NCBI RefSeq assembly: GCF_030409225.1
Contig: NZ_JAUFPK010000001.1
Coordinates: 1,336,730-1,400,729, forward strand
DNA length: 64,000 nt
DNA from: Aquisalimonas lutea
GTDB lineage: Bacteria; Pseudomonadota; Gammaproteobacteria; Nitrococcales; Aquisalimonadaceae
Direction of reading: 5' to 3'
Shown: positions 26,691 to 35,424 of the stretch, piece by piece
Numbering within the stretch: position 1 is the first letter of the stretch
Layout: each line of letters begins with the position of its first letter
Notes under the pieces: model-generated
Told to the model about the DNA's origin: nothing
Seen by the model: the letters and a program-made list of their open reading frames with translations, nothing else
Database searches by the model: none
Program-made: the position numbers and the translations under genes

Positions 26691-27065
26691 ATGGAAAGCC
26701 CGCAGGAAATCCAGAGCTATGAGGCTCGTGCCCACTGGAGCGAGATCATCGAGCGGGTGAGTTCCGGGCAGAGCTATATCATCCGGAAGCACAATCGCTC
26801 CCTTGCTGTGCTCATCCCCATTGCGCAATGGCAGGCGGTCATAAACGAGGCATACTCGCCGAGCTCCGATGAGTTCGCCTGTCTTGTCGAAGAGCTCAAT
26901 GAGAGCAATGCTCGCACTGAAGCCTCGCTCAACAAGGCGTTCAAGGAGCTTGCCGCGACCCGGACGTTTTTGCTCGAGGCCAAGCGAGCGCGTGAAGAGG
27001 ACGAGGCCGCCGAAGAGCGTGCACGCGAGCAGGGCCGCCGCGAGATGGAAGCCCTCCTCGGCTAG
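26691..27065 (+). CDS. Phd/YefM-type antitoxin-like protein with coiled-coil tail
   Basis: A 124-residue protein. Residues 8-45 (SYEARAHWSEIIERVSSGQS, then YIIRKHNRSLAVLIP) match the DNA-binding N-terminus of Phd/YefM antitoxins. The C-terminal half is a long charged helix rich in Glu, Arg and Ala, unlike the short toxin-binding tail of usual relatives. No toxin gene follows; the next frame at 27102 is a fragment. It may be an orphan antitoxin or a stand-alone regulator. ATG 26691 was chosen over GTG 26688. Confidence 0.65.
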   Translation: MESPQEIQSYEARAHWSEIIERVSSGQSYIIRKHNRSLAVLIPIAQWQAVINEAYSPSSDEFACLVEELNESNARTEASLNKAFKELAATRTFLLEAKRAREEDEAAEERAREQGRREMEALLG

Positions 27066-27101
27066 GGCGCGAGTCGATAGATAACACAAGGACCTCAGCC
27101 G

Positions 27102-27425
27102 ATGCGTTCTCAGGCGTTCGAGGCCGTTCAGAAGGCGCTGTTAAACAACGAGCGCATCTACCGGCTATCGAACGACCTTGCTCAGCAGGTGCAAGCCCGC
27201 GGCCTCGTGCCGGATTCAGGCGAATTGGGGTTTCATTCAGCGTTTTCCGGTCCTGTCGGCCCTCGGCTCAGTGGGCGTGCGGAGTCGCTTCCAAGGCGAT
27301 TTTTAGTGCCTGTAGAGGGCGGCAGGTCCCTGCTCGAAGCGGACTTGGAGAATTGGCGATCCGCTTCCTCCGTGGGCGGCAGGGCAGGACAGTCTGGCGT
27401 ATTCTGGGCGGACTCCCGACGATGA
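27102..27425 (+). CDS. Small unknown gene, probably disrupted
   Basis: ATG 27102 (AAGGAC upstream) opens a frame whose first about 40 residues look coded (MRSQAFEAVQKALLNNERIY, then RLSNDLAQQVQARG). From about residue 45 the composition changes to Ser/Arg/Gly-rich and the sequence merges into the dispersed repeat at 27356-27470. I think only the start is original and the rest is read-through into inserted DNA. It lies 37 bp downstream of the Phd-like gene and might be what is left of a partner. Confidence 0.3.
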   Translation: MRSQAFEAVQKALLNNERIYRLSNDLAQQVQARGLVPDSGELGFHSAFSGPVGPRLSGRAESLPRRFLVPVEGGRSLLEADLENWRSASSVGGRAGQSGVFWADSRR

Positions 27426-27470
27426 AATATAGTTGGGCAGGCGTCAGGATCAAGGCGGACGACGAACAAA
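27356..27470. repeat. Dispersed repeat, copy 2
   Basis: Second copy of the element at 25423-25535, in the same orientation. Its minus-strand frame is open through SSALILTPAQLYFIVGSP, while the other copy has a stop at the same place. Confidence 0.5.
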
Positions 27471-27637
27471 CGCATCGACCCGGTTTGACGAACGACATCC
27501 GGCTTCGAGAGCCGTGCATGGGAGCGTATTCGGGACTGCGTCGTCGCCGTTTCGGTGCCTGTTCCGTCGCGATCCAACGACCGGCCGTAGCCAGGCCACG
27601 GGCCAAGTCGCGGAATAGGTCAACCTGAGGCGATGTC

Positions 27638-27997
27638 ATGACACACAACTTGGGAGCGTTCTTCGATGAGGGCGGCTACGTTATGGCCGACAAGCTGGTC
27701 AGTGAGCTCCATATTACGAAGACGGAGCTTGCGGGTGCGATCGGGCTGAGCCGGGCGGCGCTCACGCGTCGGGATCGCCTCGGCAGCGTGGCGACCCAGC
27801 AGCGTTTGCGTCAGGTGACAGAGATTCTCACGCGGATCGAACCCTGGGCTGGGTCGTTGGGTGCAGCGTGGGCCTGGTACCGCTCGTATCCGATCCCGCC
27901 GCTTGGCAACCTCACGGCCGAGGAGCTGGTCGTGGCCGGGCGAGCAGGCGAGGTGCATGACTACCTTGCCCACATTGCCGAAGGCGGGTACGCATAA
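27638..27997 (+). CDS. Xre/MbcA/ParS-type antitoxin
   Basis: A 119-residue protein. The middle part is a helix-turn-helix-like segment (ELHITKTELAGAIGLSRAAL). The C-terminus is the ParS/MbcA toxin-binding domain, recognised by WYRSYPIPPLGNLTAEELV and the end HDYLAHIAEGGYA. Such proteins neutralise RES-domain toxins encoded directly downstream. Here the downstream region holds only a decayed RES gene, so the antitoxin appears orphaned. Confidence 0.8.
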   Translation: MTHNLGAFFDEGGYVMADKLVSELHITKTELAGAIGLSRAALTRRDRLGSVATQQRLRQVTEILTRIEPWAGSLGAAWAWYRSYPIPPLGNLTAEELVVAGRAGEVHDYLAHIAEGGYA

Positions 27998-28039
27998 ACA
28001 CGCTCTTCCTTGAATCAAAGCCGAGAATCGATGGTGCTG

Positions 28040-28330
28040 CGGATCGATGGCGATCGGGCCGAGGGGGTCGTCCATCGTGTCCACCACGCCAACTCGGCGT
28101 TCTCCACGAGCACCGAGGCAAGCGCAACATCCTGGGGGTGGGCTGCTGCAATTGCCGAAGGGATGTCGTGCTCGATACCAGTGAGCGCATTGAGACGGCC
28201 CTGGCTTTTGGCGCGGCAGGGGATTGCCGAAGACCCGGCCATTGGCGCTTTGCGCCTACGAGGTCGATTACGGCCCAGTCGCGGACATGCCCCACCCGAT
28301 GGCGGGGACTTCGCCACCTGTATCGCGACC
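28040..28330 (+). pseudogene. Decayed RES-domain toxin gene
   Basis: Directly after the ParS-type antitoxin, pieces of a RES protein appear in different plus-strand frames: VVHRVHHANSAFS near 28060 resembles the usual N-terminal RVHHPRWAFSP motif, and GLPKTRPLALCAYEVDYG with PVAD near 28220-28290 resembles the core PLTLCAYEVD...VVDLTD. The pieces are joined by frameshifts, and the glycine-rich GGRWN motif is not found. The position and the second piece together make the call reasonable. Confidence 0.5.
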
Positions 28331-28498
28331 TGTGACCCGGCGAGCACTCGAAGAGGCGAGTAAAAACTCCGGCTGTACGGCAGTCCGCGTTCGTGTGGCG
28401 TGATTGACGACTTCATCGCGCCATCCGCGGGTCTGGATTGATGTACAAGACGAGAGTCCCATCGAGTGACGATTGGGCACGGTCGCGCGGATGTCGTA

Positions 28499-28522
28499 TA
28501 GTCGTGACTAGAGGGAATAGTC
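28499..28522. promoter_or_regulatory. Probable autoregulatory operator of the Phd-VapC pair
   Basis: Half-sites TAGTC, GACTA and TAGTC alternate at 28499, 28506 and 28518, forming overlapping inverted repeats 12 bp ahead of the antitoxin start. Antitoxins of this family usually bind such repeats over their own promoter. Confidence 0.5.
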
Positions 28523-28533
28523 ATGGTGGAAGC

Positions 28534-28770
28534 ATGAGCGAAAAGCAGGTAACGAAGTCCGAGTTCAAGGCCAGGGCGCTTGAGTATTTCCGGCAGGTGG
28601 AAGTCTCGGGCGAACCTGTTGTGGTCACCGACCGGGGCCAGCCAGCAGTCGAGATCCGCCGCTATCGCGCCGACCAGCGCTCGCCGTTGGAGAAACTCCG
28701 GGGGAGCGTGGCGGAGTTCAAGGACCCGTTGGCCCCGGTGGCCGAGGATGACTGGGAGGCGTTGGATTGA
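28534..28770 (+). CDS. Phd/YefM-family antitoxin
   Basis: A 78-residue antitoxin. The N-terminus MSEKQVTKSEFKARALEYFR with EPVVVTDRGQPAVEI is the typical DNA-binding fold, and the acidic tail ending DDWEALD is the toxin-binding part. It overlaps the toxin gene by 4 bp. ATG 28534 was chosen because it follows the operator repeats and has GGTGGA upstream; the longer frame has no such site. Confidence 0.8.
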   Translation: MSEKQVTKSEFKARALEYFRQVEVSGEPVVVTDRGQPAVEIRRYRADQRSPLEKLRGSVAEFKDPLAPVAEDDWEALD

Positions 28771-29168
28771 TCGTTCTCGACACCCACGCTCTCATCTGGT
28801 GGGTCAACGGTGACGGTCAGCTCTCCAGGAGTGCCCACACGGCGATGGAGGCCGAGCAGGCAACGGAGATGGGCGTCATCCTGGTGTCGGCGATCTCGGC
28901 CTGGGAAATCGGAATGCTCGTGGCCCGCGCGCGTTTGGCACTGACCATGAGTGTGGATGACTGGCTCGATACGGTTGCAAGCATCGACGGCCTCCGATTT
29001 GTGCCGGTGGACAATCGCATTGGTGTCGAGTCCACGCGCCTACCAGGCGCGTTTCACAAAGACCCGGCGGATCGCATGATCGTCGCCTTAGCGAGGCACT
29101 TCAATGCCCCGCTCGTCACGGCGGATGACAAGATCCGGGCATACAAGCACGTCCGGACGATCTGGTAG
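28767..29168 (+). CDS. PIN-domain toxin (VapC family)
   Basis: A 133-residue ribonuclease toxin. The acidic residues expected of a PIN domain are present: Asp5 in VLDTHALIWW, Glu in SAWEIGML, Asp in HKDPADRMIVA and Asp in LVTADDKIRAY. It starts at a TTG that overlaps the antitoxin stop (ATTGATC), so translation is coupled. Both members look intact, in contrast to several other modules in this window. Confidence 0.85.
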   Translation: MIVLDTHALIWWVNGDGQLSRSAHTAMEAEQATEMGVILVSAISAWEIGMLVARARLALTMSVDDWLDTVASIDGLRFVPVDNRIGVESTRLPGAFHKDPADRMIVALARHFNAPLVTADDKIRAYKHVRTIW

Positions 29169-29227
29169 GGGGGTGTAGTCCGCCGTGGAGGCAAGGGGGC
29201 GCGTCACCTCTCGACAAGGAGACCGCC

Positions 29228-30241
29228 ATGAAGGTCTGGGAAGTTCAGAGTCACTGGGGGATTGACGCGCTCACCGCAATCGACCGGGCTGCGCCGGTGC
29301 CGGGTTCCGGGGAGATCGTGGTGCGCATGCGAGCGGCTTCGGTGAACTACCGAGACCTCCTCACCGTCCAGGGGCAGGGCGTGGGCAATGAGCTGCCGCT
29401 AGTTCCCTTTTCCGACGGTGCCGGTGAAGTCCTGGAAGTTGACACAGGTGTGACCCGTGTAGCACCCGGCGATCGGGTCTGTCCGATGTTCTTCCCGTCC
29501 TGGATCGACGGCGGGCCTACAGCCGAGAAGCGCAGCGATCCCCTGGGCGGCCCGCGGCCCGGGGTGCTCCAGGAAGAAATGGTGCTCGATGCCGAGGCCG
29601 TGGCACCGGTCCCGGAGCACCTGTCGATGATCGAGGCCGCGACCCTCCCCTGCGCGGCGCTCACCGCCTGGCGCGCCCTGGTCGTCGAAGGGGGATTGCA
29701 GGCGGACGAGACCGTGTTGCTGCAAGGCACCGGTGGCGTGGCCACGTTCGCGCTGCAGTTCGCCAAGGCCCTAGGGGCGCGGGTGATCGTGATCTCGAGC
29801 AGCGACGAAAAACTCGAGCAGGCCCGCGGGCGGGGCGCCGACCATCTCATTAACTACCGAACGACCCCGGAGTGGCAGGATGCCGCGCTGGAGGTCACGG
29901 GTGGCGCCGGGGTGGATCACATCCTGGAACTCGGTGGCCGGGAGACGATCAATCGCTCCCTGCAGGCGGCGCGGGTTGGAGGGAAGGTGCTGATCATCGG
30001 GGTGCTCTCCGGCTTCTCCCAGGAGATCGCCATGCGCTCGATCTACGGCAAGAACCTGCGGCTCATTGGCCTGTCCGTAGGCAGTCGGGCGCATTTCGAG
30101 GCGATGACGGCTTTTGTCGAGCGCCACCGCATCCATCCGGTCATCGACACCGTGCTGCCGTTCGATTCCGTGCCGGCCGCGCTGCTGCGCATGCAATCCG
30201 CCAGGCACATCGGCAAGATTTGCCTAGACTTCACGATTTAG
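29228..30241 (+). CDS. Zinc-independent MDR oxidoreductase (quinone oxidoreductase-like)
   Basis: A 337-residue NAD(P)-dependent enzyme of the medium-chain dehydrogenase superfamily. The N-terminal domain has VRMRAASVNYRDLL and VPFSDGAGEVLEV; the Rossmann domain has LLQGTGGVATFALQFAKALG and later HILELGGRETI. The cysteines of the structural zinc lobe are missing, as in quinone-reductase-like members. RBS AAGGAG lies 7 bases upstream. It precedes the GntR regulator and acyl-CoA synthetase and could belong to the same catabolic set. Confidence 0.85.
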   Translation: MKVWEVQSHWGIDALTAIDRAAPVPGSGEIVVRMRAASVNYRDLLTVQGQGVGNELPLVPFSDGAGEVLEVDTGVTRVAPGDRVCPMFFPSWIDGGPTAEKRSDPLGGPRPGVLQEEMVLDAEAVAPVPEHLSMIEAATLPCAALTAWRALVVEGGLQADETVLLQGTGGVATFALQFAKALGARVIVISSSDEKLEQARGRGADHLINYRTTPEWQDAALEVTGGAGVDHILELGGRETINRSLQAARVGGKVLIIGVLSGFSQEIAMRSIYGKNLRLIGLSVGSRAHFEAMTAFVERHRIHPVIDTVLPFDSVPAALLRMQSARHIGKICLDFTI

Positions 30242-30330
30242 CGCTGAGGCCGCGTGCGAGGACCTTTGTCGTGGAATATTGCGGCGCAGGATTGACGGAC
30301 GTTCTGGTGGTATCTATTTATTCGACATAG

Positions 30331-30347
30331 TGTCCGACAAACGGACA
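30331..30347. promoter_or_regulatory. Inverted repeat, likely GntR operator
   Basis: TGTCCG-ACAAA-CGGACA is a perfect six-base inverted repeat 50 bp ahead of the GntR-family start. FadR/FCD regulators commonly bind TNGTNNNACNA-type palindromes and control their own operon. Confidence 0.5.
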
Positions 30348-30396
30348 AAGCGACAACGTGGCGCGAGCTGGCAGATGTCCTTGCAGGGAGGAACGC

Positions 30397-31230
30397 GTGG
30401 CGAACGCTGATGAGCTGGGGTTAAGCAAGGTCAATGTCGCGTCGGCCTACGAGCAGGTCTTCAGGGAGCTCGAGGGGCGAATTCTGGACGGACGGCTACG
30501 GGCCGGCGACCAATTGCCGACGGAGATGGACCTCGCGGAACGGTTCGAGGTCAATCGCTCCACTGTGCGCGAGGGCATCCGCCGTCTGGAAAGCGAAGGC
30601 CTGGTGCAACGATTAGGGCGCCGGCGGTTAGTGGTAACACTGCCCCGGCACAGCGATCTGACGCCGCGAACCTCCCGGGCGCTGGTTATGCACCAGGTCA
30701 CTTTCCGCGAGCTATGGCACGTGGCTCTTGCCATGGAGCCCCTGGCAGCGCGGCTGGCTGCGTTCCACGCCACGCCGAAGGACCTCGAGGCGCTATCGGC
30801 GAACCTGGAGGCAACGGCGCAGGTAATCGATCGGGGCGAGTCCCCGGCGGCTCTGGATACCGAGTTCCAGTCGCTGGTGGCCGAGGCCGCCCGCAACCGG
30901 GCGTTGAGTCTGTCGCGGGAGCCCATCGGCCTGCTGTTACGACCCGCGCTGGAGGCGCTGATTCCACTGCTGCCACAAGCGGGGCCACGACTGCTCGAGG
31001 CACACCGGGAAGTCTATGACGCCATTCGCGTGGGCGACGGCGAGCGCGCCTTCGAGTGGATGTACAAGCACGTCATCGACTTCCAGCGTGGCTACGAACT
31101 CGCGCAGTTGCCACTCGATGAGCCGGTGAGCATGCCGGATGCCGAGTGCGATGCACGCGCACCACAGCGCGACCCTGACGTCGTGTCCGCCAGCCTGCAA
31201 GTACACGGAGGAGGCCGCACATGTGGCTAA
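30397..31230 (+). CDS. GntR-family regulator, FCD domain
   Basis: A 277-residue transcription factor. Winged-helix part: LEGRILDGRLRAGDQLPTEM, then LAERFEVNRSTVREGIRRLE. The C-terminal all-helical FCD domain contains the His/Asp ligand positions in DTEFQSLVAEAA and EAHREVYDAIRVGD. GTG 30397 with GGGAGGA six bases upstream is a far better start than GTG 30358. It overlaps the acyl-CoA synthetase start by 10 bp and probably controls the operon in response to an organic acid; that ligand is inference. Confidence 0.88.
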   Translation: MANADELGLSKVNVASAYEQVFRELEGRILDGRLRAGDQLPTEMDLAERFEVNRSTVREGIRRLESEGLVQRLGRRRLVVTLPRHSDLTPRTSRALVMHQVTFRELWHVALAMEPLAARLAAFHATPKDLEALSANLEATAQVIDRGESPAALDTEFQSLVAEAARNRALSLSREPIGLLLRPALEALIPLLPQAGPRLLEAHREVYDAIRVGDGERAFEWMYKHVIDFQRGYELAQLPLDEPVSMPDAECDARAPQRDPDVVSASLQVHGGGRTCG

Positions 31231-32849
31231 GCGACGCGTTCCCTCCCATGCGGCGGGAGAACCACTACGGCGACCGCGTCATTCGCTGCTTCCAGGACCG
31301 GCCGCCGAACCTTAACTGCCTGCTACCGGAGGCGCTATCGCGCTCCACAAGTGGTGAAGCGCTGGTACACGATCGCCTGCGGCTGACATACCGGGATCTG
31401 GATGAGCGGGTTGCCCGCGTAGCCGCCGGTCTCGCAGCTCATGGTATCGGGGTGGGCGATCGCGTGGCACTCATTCTCGATAATGGTGCCCCCTTTGTTG
31501 AGCTCGTACTAGCCGCGTGGCGGCTTGGCGCCGTGGTGGTTCCCATGAACACGCGGGACCAGAAGCCCGGCTATCAGCACATGCTGTCGGATTCCGCGGC
31601 CCGTCTGGTGGTCTACGAGCAAGCGCTGCGGGATCGCCTACCCTCGGAGGCGGACGCGCCGGGGCTCAAGCACCGGCTGTGCGTGACTGCGACGCCCAGT
31701 GAACCGTCCTATGAAGCCCTTTTCGAGCACGGTGAGCAGACCGATACCGCCGAGGTCGACGAGGAAGACACGGCAGCGATTCTTTATACGTCCGGTACAA
31801 CCGGCAAGCCGAAGGGCGCAATGCTGACGCACTTCGGCATCATTCACTCGCTCATGCACTTCGAATGGGGCATGGGGCTCGGCCCCGGCGACCGTTCTCT
31901 CATTACCGTGCCCATGAGCCATGTCACGGGGCTGGTCGCGCTCATCGGCACGGCCCTCCGTGCTGCCGGCACACTTGTTATCCAGCGCGAGTTCAAGGCG
32001 TCACGTTTCCTGGAGCTGGCGGCCCGCGAGCGCATGACCCACACCATTCTGGTGCCGGCCATGTACAACCTGTGCCTGCTCGACCCGGAGTTCGACCACT
32101 ACGATCTCTCCGAGTGGCGGATCGGTGGCTACGGCGGGGCTCCCATGCCGGAGGTCACGATCAACACACTGGCGGAGAAGCTTCCGCACCTCCAGCTCAT
32201 GAACGCCTACGGCGCCACCGAGACCACGTCACCGGCGACCATGATGCCACCGGCGTACACAGCCGGCCGCGGTGACAGTGTCGGTGCGCCACTGCCGTGC
32301 GCAGAGGTCGCGGTCATGGATGATGCCGGGAGAGAGCGCCCGGCGGGGGAGTCCGGCGAGGTCTGGATCCGCGGGCCGATGGTGGTCCCGGGCTACTGGA
32401 ACAACGAGGCGGCCACGGCGCGAGAGTTCATTGGCGGCTTCTGGCGCTCCGGCGACATCGGGAGCATGGATGCCGACGGGTTTCTGTACGTGTTCGACCG
32501 CAAGAAGGACATGATCAACCGCGGTGGCTACAAGGTGTTCACCACCGAGGTGGAGAACGTACTGCTCGCACATCCGGCAGTGGTGGAGGTGGCCGTCGTG
32601 GGTCAGCCCTGCCCGGTCTTGGGCGAGCGCGTGCACGCGTTCGTCATCACGGGGGAGGCCGAAGTGAGCAGCGAGGTGCTCCGGCGGCACTGCACGGAGG
32701 CTCTTTCGGACTACAAGGTTCCCGAGGGGTATACGTTCCGCAGCGAGCCGTTGCCGCGGAACCCCAACGGCAAAGTGCTCAAGCGCGCTTTGCGGGACGA
32801 ACTGACGGTTTCCGTCAGCAATGGAGGGGGCGCGCAGGGACGTGCGTAA
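31221..32849 (+). CDS. Acyl-CoA synthetase (AMP-forming)
   Basis: A 542-residue ANL-superfamily ligase. P-loop: AILYTSGTTGKPKGAMLTH; A5 region: LQLMNAYGATETTSPA; hinge: YVFDRKKDMINRGGYKVF; catalytic lysine of the C-terminal domain: LPRNPNGKVLKR. It activates a carboxylic acid to its CoA thioester. RBS GGAGGAGG overlaps the end of the regulator gene. Its place between a GntR/FCD regulator and a TRAP transporter suggests that the transported acid is the substrate. Confidence 0.9.
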   Translation: MWLSDAFPPMRRENHYGDRVIRCFQDRPPNLNCLLPEALSRSTSGEALVHDRLRLTYRDLDERVARVAAGLAAHGIGVGDRVALILDNGAPFVELVLAAWRLGAVVVPMNTRDQKPGYQHMLSDSAARLVVYEQALRDRLPSEADAPGLKHRLCVTATPSEPSYEALFEHGEQTDTAEVDEEDTAAILYTSGTTGKPKGAMLTHFGIIHSLMHFEWGMGLGPGDRSLITVPMSHVTGLVALIGTALRAAGTLVIQREFKASRFLELAARERMTHTILVPAMYNLCLLDPEFDHYDLSEWRIGGYGGAPMPEVTINTLAEKLPHLQLMNAYGATETTSPATMMPPAYTAGRGDSVGAPLPCAEVAVMDDAGRERPAGESGEVWIRGPMVVPGYWNNEAATAREFIGGFWRSGDIGSMDADGFLYVFDRKKDMINRGGYKVFTTEVENVLLAHPAVVEVAVVGQPCPVLGERVHAFVITGEAEVSSEVLRRHCTEALSDYKVPEGYTFRSEPLPRNPNGKVLKRALRDELTVSVSNGGGAQGRA

Positions 32850-32927
32850 TCGCGACGCCGTGATCACACGGCGGGATGCCCGTGCCCGATAACGATACAC
32901 GCCCGCAGCGGCGAGGAGGAGAAGGAC

Positions 32928-34022
32928 ATGATCAAGCAAACCCTGCAATCGGCTGCCGGAGCCGTTGCCATCGTGGCGCTGAGTCTTGGCAGTGTGTCCG
33001 CCCAGAATCTCACCATTTCGGCGGGACTGGCTAAGCACCATTTCTGGGTCGGCGCCCACATGGACGAATTCGCCGATCGCGTGGAAGAGAACACGGACAT
33101 TTCCTTCACCCGCTACTATGCCGGTGAACTGGTCTCCATTGGCGGTGAGCGCGACGCGCTGGACAGTGGCGTGATCGACGTCGCCGCGCCCCTTCTGGCC
33201 CCTTACCACGAGGGGCAGTTCCCGCTGTCCGACATCACCCAACTGCCGACCTACGGCACCGATTCGGAAATGGTGACCCGGGCATTCACGGCGCTGATGG
33301 ACTCGGACCGAGAAATCACAGACGGCAAAACGTTCTACGACTACGAGATCGGCGACAAGGATCTGAAGGCTTGGGGGCTGGGCGCAACATCGGCGTATGT
33401 GATCTCCACCTCGGGGGAAGAGTTGCAGGAGCCGGACGACTTCTCCGGCATGCCCATGCGAGCCGGCTCCGCACTGCACACAGTGGTGCTCGAGCAGCTC
33501 GGGGTCACGCCAGTGACCATGCCGGCGGCCGAGGCGTATGGGGCGATGTCCCGCGGCACCATCGACGGCATCATTCTCTCGGTGGGTGACTGGATCTCGT
33601 ACTCACTGGAGGAACTGCTCACCTACACCATTACCGACGTGGCGATCGGTCACTGGCAGAGCTATATCGCCATGACTGAAGAGCAATGGAACAGACTCTC
33701 TGAGGATCAGCGTGAGCACGTGGACCGTATCGCCAGGGACGTCACCCAAGCCAACGCCCAGCACATTGAAGAGCAGGACGCACAGGTCCGCGAGGACGCC
33801 GCGGCCGCCGGGGCCGAGTTCGTCCCGGTATCAGAGCTCTCCGAGGCAATGCAGAACCACATTGCCGACGCGGCCCGCCAGACCTGGATCGACTGGATCG
33901 AGGATCTGGAGAGTGACGGTCATCCCGCTCGCGAAACAGCACGCCTGTGGGCGGAGCTGATCATCGAGCAAGGGGGCGAACTCCCCGACGGCGTTGCCGA
34001 TTACCTGGATCTGGACGTGTGA
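32928..34022 (+). CDS. dctP: TRAP transporter solute-binding protein (DctP family)
   Basis: A 364-residue periplasmic protein. The first 25 residues are a signal peptide (GAVAIVALSLGSVSAQ). The mature part has the DctP fold with YYAGELVSIGGERDALDSG, GMPMRAGSALHTVVLEQLG (the arginine that clamps carboxylates) and WQSYIAMTEEQWNRL. It captures an organic acid for the permease encoded downstream. A strong GGAGGAGAAGG site precedes ATG 32928. Confidence 0.9.
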   Translation: MIKQTLQSAAGAVAIVALSLGSVSAQNLTISAGLAKHHFWVGAHMDEFADRVEENTDISFTRYYAGELVSIGGERDALDSGVIDVAAPLLAPYHEGQFPLSDITQLPTYGTDSEMVTRAFTALMDSDREITDGKTFYDYEIGDKDLKAWGLGATSAYVISTSGEELQEPDDFSGMPMRAGSALHTVVLEQLGVTPVTMPAAEAYGAMSRGTIDGIILSVGDWISYSLEELLTYTITDVAIGHWQSYIAMTEEQWNRLSEDQREHVDRIARDVTQANAQHIEEQDAQVREDAAAAGAEFVPVSELSEAMQNHIADAARQTWIDWIEDLESDGHPARETARLWAELIIEQGGELPDGVADYLDLDV

Positions 34023-34100
34023 TCCGTCGCAGCGCATAAGCGCCCGGGCGGTCCCCGTTGGAGCCCCGCCCGGGTTGTGATCCCTGGCCGGAGCGCGTTG

Positions 34101-35408
34101 ATGGAACAAGATCTCATTGTCTGGACGGTTGCGTTCTGGTTCGTTCTGTTTCTCGTCCTCGGCCAGCACGTGGCCACAGTGCTGTTCGCCTCGGGAATAG
34201 TGGGGATCTATCTGTGGATCGGCCCGCAGGTGTTCGAGGGGATTATTGCGCGGGATATTTTTTATACGGCCTCCACGTATTCGCTGTCGCTGATTCCTCT
34301 GTACCTGCTCATGGCCCATCTTCTGCTGCGCGGTGGCGTGGTGGTCGACCTTTTCCGCGTCGGCTACCGGTTGGCCGGCTATCGCCGCTTTCCGCTGGGT
34401 GTGGCCACCGTCGTCTCGGGGGGACTGCTCGGCGCCGTCTCCGGCTCGGGAGCAGCGACATCCGCAGCGTTGGCCACGCTGGCCTCACCGCAACTCGAGA
34501 CATTCGGCTATACCCGCCGCATGAGTGTCGCGCTCGCCGCCATCGCGGGATCGCTGTCCGCGATTATCCCGCCCAGTCTCATCATGATCATCTACGGCTC
34601 GCTGACCCAGGTCTCGATCGGTCACCTGTTCATCGGCGCGCTGCTGCCGGCGCTGGTCTGCATCGTCGTCTACATTCTGTGTCTGCGCATCTTCGGCGAG
34701 ACCCGGGGCGACGCGGTGGACGGCCATGCCCCGGAAGGCGAGGACGACGCCCCGGAACAGGGCAGCTTGGGGGCATTTGCTTTCGTCCTTGTGTTGATGG
34801 CCGTGATCTTCGGGGGAATCTACGGCGGGGTCGTCACCGCCGGTGAGGCGGGTGCGCTGGGCGCATTCACCGCGCTGGTCGGCATGCTGGTGATGCGGCG
34901 GGTGGGAGTGCGCGATATCGCACATGCGCTGTCGGACTCCGTGAAGGTGACCGGCATGGTCATGATCATCGTGCTTGGCGCCCAGATCTTCGGTCGGTTT
35001 CTCTCCTACTCGCGAGTGCCTAGGGAACTGCTGGCAGCGGTGGAGCCGTTTTTGGGCAATCCGGAGATGGTCGTCGTGGCGCTCCTCGCGGCATTTTTCG
35101 TGTTTGGCCTGTTCCTGGAGTCGGCCGCGGTGATGGTGCTGCTGATTCCCATCATCATGCCGATTCTCGATGCCGCCGACATCAACCTCCTGTGGTTCGG
35201 GGTAATGGCGTGTTTCATGATCTCCCTCGGCCTGCTGACGCCGCCCGTTGGACTGTCGGCGTATGCGGCCTCGTCGGCGGCTCAGTTTCCGGTTGGGCCG
35301 GTTTTCCGGATCACGCTCGTGTTCGCGCTGTTCGCCGCGGTACTCGTGTCGGCGCTCATGGTCATGGTCCCGGAAATCGTGACCTGGCTGCCGGCTCACA
35401 TTCGGTAA
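34101..35408 (+). CDS. dctM: TRAP transporter large permease (DctM family)
   Basis: A 435-residue inner-membrane protein with about twelve hydrophobic helices. Signatures: SGSGAATSAALATLASPQLE and SLSAIIPPSLIMIIYG in the first half and GLLTPPVGLSAYAASSAAQ near the end. A central charged loop (GETRGDAVDGHAPEGEDDAPEQ) separates the halves. ATG 34101 is preferred over GTG 34077. It lies before the small permease gene, unlike the usual P-Q-M order. Confidence 0.9.
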   Translation: MEQDLIVWTVAFWFVLFLVLGQHVATVLFASGIVGIYLWIGPQVFEGIIARDIFYTASTYSLSLIPLYLLMAHLLLRGGVVVDLFRVGYRLAGYRRFPLGVATVVSGGLLGAVSGSGAATSAALATLASPQLETFGYTRRMSVALAAIAGSLSAIIPPSLIMIIYGSLTQVSIGHLFIGALLPALVCIVVYILCLRIFGETRGDAVDGHAPEGEDDAPEQGSLGAFAFVLVLMAVIFGGIYGGVVTAGEAGALGAFTALVGMLVMRRVGVRDIAHALSDSVKVTGMVMIIVLGAQIFGRFLSYSRVPRELLAAVEPFLGNPEMVVVALLAAFFVFGLFLESAAVMVLLIPIIMPILDAADINLLWFGVMACFMISLGLLTPPVGLSAYAASSAAQFPVGPVFRITLVFALFAAVLVSALMVMVPEIVTWLPAHIR

Positions 35409-35424
35409 TGGCTCCGGAGGTAAC

